9,888 nt of DNA from NCBI GenBank assembly GCA_029550985.1, contig JAKPGH010000242.1:1-9888 (forward strand). The letters are read 5' to 3'. How positions within the stretch are numbered: position 1 is the stretch's first letter; each line of letters opens with the position of its first letter. Below the pieces are notes generated by a model. That model saw only the letters and a list, made by a program, of their open reading frames with translations, did no database searches and was not told where the DNA came from. This DNA is from Bacillota bacterium. GTDB lineage: Bacteria > Bacillota > Clostridia > Oscillospirales > Ruminococcaceae. This document shows, one piece after another, positions 6,038 through 9,888 of the stretch. The position numbers were made by a program, and so were the translations under genes.

Positions 6038-6051
6038 GTAAAGGTATATTA

Positions 6052-6474
6052 CTAAGCGTGGCAGTGGGTATCCTGAATGGGTCCTACGATGGGGAGGGGG
6101 TCGATGCCCAAACGGGTGTAGTAATCGGAAATTGCCGCTTTGATGGCCTGCTCCGCCAGCACGGAACAGTGAATCTTTACCGGAGGCAAACCTTCCAGCG
6201 CTTCCACAACCGCCTTGTTGGTCAGCTTGAGGGCCTCCTCCAACGGTTTGCCCTTAATCAGCTCGGTGGCCATAGAGCTGGTGGCAATGGCTGCGCCGCA
6301 CCCAAAGGTTTTAAACTTGACGTCGGCGATCTTCCCATCCTTTACCTTAATGTACATTTTCATGATATCACCGCAAGCAGGGCTGCCGACTTCGCCGACA
6401 CCGTCGGCGTCGGGTATTTCGCCCACATTGCGGGGGTTGGAGAAATGGTCTAATACCTTATCTGAGTATTCCAT
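6052..6474 (-). CDS. nifU: Fe-S cluster assembly scaffold, NifU/IscU-like
   Basis: Scaffold on which sulfur from the cysteine desulfurase and iron are built into [2Fe-2S]/[4Fe-4S] clusters before transfer to apoproteins. It has 140 residues, a single IscU-type domain without the ferredoxin and Nfu parts of full NifU. It starts MEYSDKVLDHFSNPRNVGEI. The three ligand cysteines are present: Cys34 in PACGD (with Asp36), Cys59 in TFGCGAAIATSS and Cys103 in HCSVLAEQA. The LPPVK motif just before HCS, typical of chaperone-recognised IscU, is also present (97-100). An additional Cys138 lies in the short C-terminal tail DTHCHA. AAGGA at 6487-6483 is 8 bases before the ATG. It lies 51 bases after nifS in an rnhA-nifS-nifU operon and is the last gene before the terminator. 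Confidence 0.95.
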   Translation of the reverse strand: MEYSDKVLDHFSNPRNVGEIPDADGVGEVGSPACGDIMKMYIKVKDGKIADVKFKTFGCGAAIATSSMATELIKGKPLEEALKLTNKAVVEALEGLPPVKIHCSVLAEQAIKAAISDYYTRLGIDPLPIVGPIQDTHCHA

Positions 6475-6525
6475 ATTTGTCTTCCTTTCAATCTTCCAGC
6501 AGAGTGCTTATATCCATGGAACCAG

Positions 6526-7716
6526 TTATTGGTGTTCTCCCTTGACAATCTTCTCCCACAAAGGGGACATGGCTCGGAGCTCCTCCACCACTCCGGGCAG
6601 CACCTCGAGGATATAGTCCACATCCTCGTCCGTGGTCAAGTCGTTGATGGTAAGCCGCAGGGAACCGTGAGCCACCTCGGGTTCCAGACCGATGGCCAGC
6701 AGCACATGACTGGGGTCCAGAGAGCCGGAGGTGCAGGCACTGCCCGAGGAGGCGGCAATTCCTTTCAGATCCAGCTTCAACAGAAGACTTTCGCCTTCGA
6801 CACCCTCAAAGGAGACATTGACGTTGCCGGGCAAACGATGTTCCCGGTCCCCGTTTAAGCGGGTGCGGGGGATTTGGAGAATGCCGTCGATGAGCCGCTC
6901 CCGCATTTTGCGGGTTTTGGCTGCCCGCTGCTCGATATCCTTGACGGCTTCCTCCACCGCCACTCCAAGGCCCACGATGGAGGGGACGTTTTCGGTACCG
7001 GCCCGATGTCCGCCTTCTTGTCCACCCCCATGAATTAAGTTGGGGATGCGGATGCCTTTGCGAATATACAGAGCGCCAATGCCTTTTGGCGCGTGAATTT
7101 TGTGGCCGGACATGGAGAGCAGGTCGATGTTCTGAGCCACCACGTCAATTTCCACATTGCCCAAAGCCTGAACCGCGTCGGTATGGAAGAGAACGCCCTT
7201 TTCCCGGCAAATCTTTCCGATCTCCGCAATGGGCTGGATGGTGCCAATTTCGTTGTTGGCATACATGATGGTCACGAGGGCGGTGTCTTCCCGGATGGCG
7301 GCGGCCACATCTTGCGGCTTGACAATGCCCAAAGGACCTACGCTCAAATAGGTGACGTCGATGCCTTCCTTTTCCAGGCTCTCGCATACATGGAGCACGG
7401 CGTGATGCTCAAAAGCGGAGGTGATGATGTGCTTTTTGCCCTTTTTTGCCAGGGCCTGCACCACTCCCTTGATGGCCCAGTTATCGGCCTCGCTGCCACC
7501 GGAGGTAAAGAAGATTTCTTCCGGACGAGCTCCAATGCCTTTGGCTACCTTTTCCCGAGCCAGGCGAATGGCTTTGGCGGCGTTTCTACCTTTCCGATAG
7601 ATGCTGGAAGCATTGCCGTACTCCTCCCGGAAATAAGGCAACATGGCATTCAGCACTATTTCCGACACCGGCGTAGTAGCTGCATTGTCGGCATATACGA
7701 ATCGCTCCATGCTCAT
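6526..7716 (-). CDS. nifS: Cysteine desulfurase, NifS/IscS class
   Basis: PLP enzyme that takes sulfur from L-cysteine as a Cys-persulfide, giving alanine, and supplies NifU. From the ATG at 7716 it has 396 residues, the usual length. Visible residues: N-terminal VYADNAATTP, His104 in FEHHAV, Asp180 in FHTDAVQ, PLP lysine Lys206 in SGHKIHAPKG, the RAGTENV motif, and catalytic Cys328 in SSGSACTSGSLDPSHVL. The Cys lies on the long mobile loop of group I (IscS/NifS) rather than SufS. Start choice: AGAAGGA at 7732-7726 is 9 bases before ATG 7716. The in-frame TTG at 7725 is too close to that site, and ATG 7710 (GGAG, 9 bases) is also possible. The rnhA stop overlaps the ribosome binding site, so the two genes are tightly linked. 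No Rrf2/IscR regulator gene lies beside it. Confidence 0.96.
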   Translation of the reverse strand: MSMERFVYADNAATTPVSEIVLNAMLPYFREEYGNASSIYRKGRNAAKAIRLAREKVAKGIGARPEEIFFTSGGSEADNWAIKGVVQALAKKGKKHIITSAFEHHAVLHVCESLEKEGIDVTYLSVGPLGIVKPQDVAAAIREDTALVTIMYANNEIGTIQPIAEIGKICREKGVLFHTDAVQALGNVEIDVVAQNIDLLSMSGHKIHAPKGIGALYIRKGIRIPNLIHGGGQEGGHRAGTENVPSIVGLGVAVEEAVKDIEQRAAKTRKMRERLIDGILQIPRTRLNGDREHRLPGNVNVSFEGVEGESLLLKLDLKGIAASSGSACTSGSLDPSHVLLAIGLEPEVAHGSLRLTINDLTTDEDVDYILEVLPGVVEELRAMSPLWEKIVKGEHQ

Positions 7717-7731
7717 TAACTCCAATCCTTC

Positions 7732-8181
7732 TCATTTTTGTGTCTGAATTAGCTTTTTATAACTTTCCACGGCCATCTGGTCGCACCGTTCATTTTCCGG
7801 ATGGCCTACATGACCTCGTATCCAATGAAAGTTCACCTTGTGGATTTTAAGCAGTTCCAGAAGCTGCTTCCACAAATCGGCGTTGGGAACCGGTTCCCCC
7901 GGCTTTTTCATCCAGTTTTTCCGCTGCCAGTTGTATACCCAACCTTTTTCCACGCTGTTGACGACATAGGTGGAATCACTGTACAGCTCCACTTGGCAAG
8001 GCTCCTTCAGAGCGCTCAGCCCTTCCAGCACCGCGGTCAGCTCCATCCGGTTGTTGGTGGTGTCGAGCTGAGCACCGCACAGTTCCCGCTGGTGGGGGCC
8101 AAACCGCAAGATTGCTCCCCAACCACCTGGACCCGGGTTGCCGGAACAGGCGCCGTCGGTGTACAGGTACACCTGCTTCAA
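7732..8181 (-). CDS. rnhA: Ribonuclease HI
   Basis: Cuts the RNA strand of RNA-DNA hybrids such as primers and R-loops, in the cytoplasm. It has 149 residues, about the length of the 155-residue E. coli enzyme. All catalytic residues are present: Asp9 in YTDGACSGNPGPGGWG, Glu47 in NNRMELTA, Asp69 in LYSDSTYV, His124 in IRGHVGHPEN and Asp134 in NERCDQMA. The handle region WQRKNWMKKPGEPVPNADLW is also present, marking it as the bacterial type-I form with a basic protrusion. The start is TTG at 8181, with AGGAG 9 bases upstream; no ATG or GTG fits. It is first in the operon and directly precedes nifS. No functional reason for pairing with Fe-S genes is evident. Confidence 0.96.
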   Translation of the reverse strand: MKQVYLYTDGACSGNPGPGGWGAILRFGPHQRELCGAQLDTTNNRMELTAVLEGLSALKEPCQVELYSDSTYVVNSVEKGWVYNWQRKNWMKKPGEPVPNADLWKQLLELLKIHKVNFHWIRGHVGHPENERCDQMAVESYKKLIQTQK

Positions 8182-8221
8182 ATAGAATCTCTCCTCAGTT
8201 GGTCACTTTTGTTACGTTCTC

Positions 8222-8250
8222 AGTATATACCATAAATGGAAAATGCGCAA
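8222..8250 (-). promoter_or_regulatory. Promoter of the rnhA-nifS-nifU operon
   Basis: On the minus strand TTGCGC (8250-8245), a 17-base spacer and TATACT (8227-8222). Transcription would start near 8215, about 34 bases before the rnhA TTG. I see no IscR-like or T-box structure in the short leader. Confidence 0.6.
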
Positions 8251-8410
8251 GAGGGCGAGGAGATTATTTTAAACTTTATGGTAATTTTACGACATTTGCC
8301 TGCGTTTATACGGCTTTTGCGTGATATTGCCAAAGGGGGTGACAGCTTTCGTCGGTTTTTGGGGAGGTGGTCGGAGTTCTATCAAAATACTATGGCGTAT
8401 TACGCTGTTT

Positions 8411-8419
8411 TGTGATAAT
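8411..8419 (+). promoter_or_regulatory. Possible extended -10 promoter for the FAH-GNAT-cca operon
   Basis: TGT directly followed by GATAAT forms an extended -10 about 55 bases before the ATG at 8474. A second candidate -10, TAGAAT, lies at 8423-8428. Neither has a convincing -35 17 bases upstream. The rest of the divergent gap 8251-8410 shows no other feature I can support. Confidence 0.4.
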
Positions 8420-8473
8420 ATATAGAATACTCAACAACCTTTGGTACGATACAACACTGAAAGGAAAGCTAGG

Positions 8474-9328
8474 ATGAAATTTGCTACTTTTTTATTCCAT
8501 GGAAGAGAAGCGGTGGGAGTGATTTCTCCGGACGAGCAACAAATTTATCCTTTAACAGGCGTTCCTGATATGATTGGCTTAATTTCGGCCTATCGGGGGG
8601 AGAGTTTTGATGCTCTCTCCAAAGACTTGCCTCTTCCATTGACGGAAGTAAAACTGTTGGCGCCCATTCCTCACCCTCGGCACGACTTGATTTGCGTCGG
8701 CATGAACTATTTGGAGCATGCTCTGGAATCTGCCCGTTTTAAACGAATCGAGTTTAAAAAGTCCCCCAACCCTCTGTACTTTTCCAAACGGGTCGGGCGC
8801 TGCCCCGCCACAGGGGAGGATATCCCCGCCCATACAGACTTAACCCAAGAGTTGGATTACGAAGCGGAGCTGGCGGTGGTCATCGGCAAGCGCTGCGACC
8901 GTGTCAGCCCGCAGGACGTGTGGGACTATGTGTTCGGCTACACCATCCTCAACGATGTTTCCGCTCGGGATCTGCAAAGGGGCCATGGCGGGCAGTATTA
9001 CTTTGGCAAAAGTTTGGATGGTTTTGCGCCCATGGGGCCCTGGATCGTCACCGCCGACGAATTTGGCCCGAATCCTCACCTTGCGGTGCGCAGCCGGGTC
9101 AATGGGGAACTGCGCCAAAACGGCAACACCCGCGAGTTTCTATACGATATTCCATTCTTAGTTTCCCAGCTTTCCTCCGGTTTTGTTTTGGAACCGGGAG
9201 ATATTATCGCAACCGGCACTCCATCCGGTGTGGGAATGGGTTTTCAGCCTCCCAAGTTCCTTTCTCCCGGCGATGTTGTGGAGTGCGAAATCGAAGGAAT
9301 TGGAAAACTTGTCAATACCATACGCTAA
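8474..9328 (+). CDS. Fumarylacetoacetate hydrolase (FAH) family protein
   Basis: A 284-residue metal-dependent enzyme of the FAH family, whose members cleave or isomerise acylpyruvates and related 2-keto acids. The C-terminal catalytic domain shows the family landmarks: LICVGMNYLEHA (72-83), the metal-ligand pair Glu130 and Glu132 in LDYEAELAVVIGK, Asp161 in ILNDVSARDLQ, Lys179 in FGKSLDGFAPMGPW, and IATGTPSGVGMG (245-256). About 65 N-terminal residues form the usual small lead domain. The exact substrate cannot be read from sequence; annotation as 2-hydroxyhepta-2,4-diene-1,7-dioate isomerase would be over-precise, and acylpyruvate or oxaloacetate-directed roles are equally possible. The ATG at 8474 has AAAGGA about 8 bases upstream; an in-frame TTG at 8441 has no ribosome binding site. 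It is first gene of a compact operon with a GNAT protein 18 bases downstream. Confidence 0.93.
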   Translation: MKFATFLFHGREAVGVISPDEQQIYPLTGVPDMIGLISAYRGESFDALSKDLPLPLTEVKLLAPIPHPRHDLICVGMNYLEHALESARFKRIEFKKSPNPLYFSKRVGRCPATGEDIPAHTDLTQELDYEAELAVVIGKRCDRVSPQDVWDYVFGYTILNDVSARDLQRGHGGQYYFGKSLDGFAPMGPWIVTADEFGPNPHLAVRSRVNGELRQNGNTREFLYDIPFLVSQLSSGFVLEPGDIIATGTPSGVGMGFQPPKFLSPGDVVECEIEGIGKLVNTIR

Positions 9329-9346
9329 TCGGAAAGGAACAGATGT

Positions 9347-9781
9347 ATGCTCATACGCCTGATGTGCGCCGCGGATTATGACAGGATGTATCGTCTTTGG
9401 AGTGAAACGGAAGGATTGGGCTTCGGGGAGCTGGACGATTCCCGGGAGGGAATCGAGCGGTTTTTGGCCCGAAATCCCACCTCCTGTTTTGTGGCGGAAG
9501 AAGACGGAATACTTTTGGGCACCATTATGAGTGGACAGGATGGCCTGCGCGGCTACATTTATCATGCGGTGGTGCAGCCGGGCAAGCGGCGTCAGGGAAT
9601 CGGCCGTGCTTTGGTAGAGGCCGTGGTTGAGGCCATGAAGAAAGAAGAAATTGACCAGCTTGCCCTGGTGGTTTACAAAAACAACTTGCCGGGCAACCGC
9701 TTTTGGGAGTCCATGGGATTTGTAGCAAGGGATGATTTGAGCTTTCGCTGTCTTTCCTGGGGACTCCGTAACAGCCATTAA
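9347..9781 (+). CDS. GNAT-family N-acetyltransferase
   Basis: A 144-residue single-domain acetyltransferase that would move acetyl from acetyl-CoA to an amine. The start MLIRLMCAADYDRMYRLW is the typical first strand and helix. SCFVAEEDGILLGTIMSG is the central sheet. HAVVQPGKRRQGIGRALVEA (73-92) is motif A with the pyrophosphate-binding RRQGIG (81-86). Residues 113-125 (NLPGNRFWESMGF) are the usual motif B. The substrate is unknown. AAGGA 8 bases before the ATG at 9347 supports this start; the ATG at 9343 is in another frame. Only 2 bases separate its stop from the next ATG, so it is probably translated together with the cca-like gene. Confidence 0.93.
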   Translation: MLIRLMCAADYDRMYRLWSETEGLGFGELDDSREGIERFLARNPTSCFVAEEDGILLGTIMSGQDGLRGYIYHAVVQPGKRRQGIGRALVEAVVEAMKKEEIDQLALVVYKNNLPGNRFWESMGFVARDDLSFRCLSWGLRNSH

Positions 9782-9783
9782 CG

Positions 9784-9888
9784 ATGAACGTCAAGATACC
9801 CCATTTTGTTCGGCGCTGTATGGAAACCTTAACGGCTTCCGGTTACAGTGCCCATTTAGTAGGGGGCTGTGTGCGCGACAGTTTGATG
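9784..9888 (+). CDS. cca: CCA-adding enzyme / poly(A) polymerase family, 3' end outside window
   Basis: Only the first 35 codons are in the window and the frame is open at the edge. The peptide MNVKIPHFVRRCMETLTASG is followed by YSAHLVGGCVRDSLM. This is the start of the class II nucleotidyltransferase head domain, where GGxVRD is the signature of tRNA CCA-adding enzymes and bacterial poly(A) polymerases. The family adds CCA to, or repairs, tRNA 3' ends in the cytoplasm. The catalytic DxD that should follow lies beyond the edge. No good ribosome binding site is close to the ATG, and the preceding stop is 2 bases away, so translation probably relies on coupling with the acetyltransferase. The exact activity, CCA-adding or another, cannot be decided from this fragment. 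Confidence 0.82.
   Translation, partial: MNVKIPHFVRRCMETLTASGYSAHLVGGCVRDSLM

Noticed and set aside
5968..6453. 161-codon plus-strand ORF across the nifU region
   Set aside because: It runs through the bidirectional terminator and is antisense to a conserved scaffold protein.
7093..7719. 208-codon plus-strand ORF opposite nifS
   Set aside because: It mirrors a fully conserved cysteine desulfurase; no domain and no suitable ribosome binding site.
9158..9778. 206-codon minus-strand ORF across the FAH/GNAT junction
   Set aside because: It spans two well-supported plus-strand genes and their intergenic ribosome site; a shadow.

Overview
The window looks like a chromosomal segment of an endospore-forming member of the Firmicutes, most likely a moderate-GC clostridium. 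The evidence is a YunB-type sporulation protein, an NAD-dependent DNA ligase, a clostridial-style NifS/NifU pair, an SdpR/SdpI pair, strong AGGAGG-like ribosome binding sites and several TTG start codons. The lineage is inferred from gene content; no taxonomic marker gene is present. I see no mobile element, CRISPR array, rRNA or tRNA.

Layout. Bases 1-1478 (+) hold the 3' part of a methyl-accepting chemotaxis protein, whose stop overlaps the start of an FMN-binding-like lipoprotein by 4 bp; a strong hairpin terminator follows. Bases 1608-4411 (-) hold yunB and then ligA. ligA has its own extended -10 promoter, sitting in the loop of a 16-bp inverted repeat that would bury the ligA ribosome binding site in any transcript arriving from yunB. 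Bases 4604-4801 (+) hold a small Pro/Gly-rich protein of unknown function with a 12-residue tandem repeat and its own terminator. Bases 4838-5850 (+) hold an SdpR-like ArsR-family repressor and an SdpI-like membrane protein. They are driven by a near-consensus promoter flanked by two copies of one palindrome, the likely autorepression operators. Bases 5851-6051 are non-coding and end in a bidirectional terminator.

Bases 6052-8181 (-) form an operon rnhA-nifS-nifU: RNase HI, then cysteine desulfurase and Fe-S scaffold. A sigma-A-like promoter lies just upstream of rnhA. Bases 8474-9888 (+) form a second tight operon: a fumarylacetoacetate hydrolase-family enzyme, a GNAT acetyltransferase, and the first 35 codons of a CCA-adding enzyme/poly(A) polymerase family protein that runs off the window.

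Functionally most genes are housekeeping: DNA ligation, RNA-DNA hybrid removal, Fe-S cluster assembly and tRNA end maturation, interleaved with sporulation and envelope genes. No clearly new multi-gene system stands out. The observations most worth following are regulatory: the ligA start-site hairpin and the paired sdpRI operators. The overlapping chemoreceptor/flavin-lipoprotein pair and the small repeat protein are also of interest.
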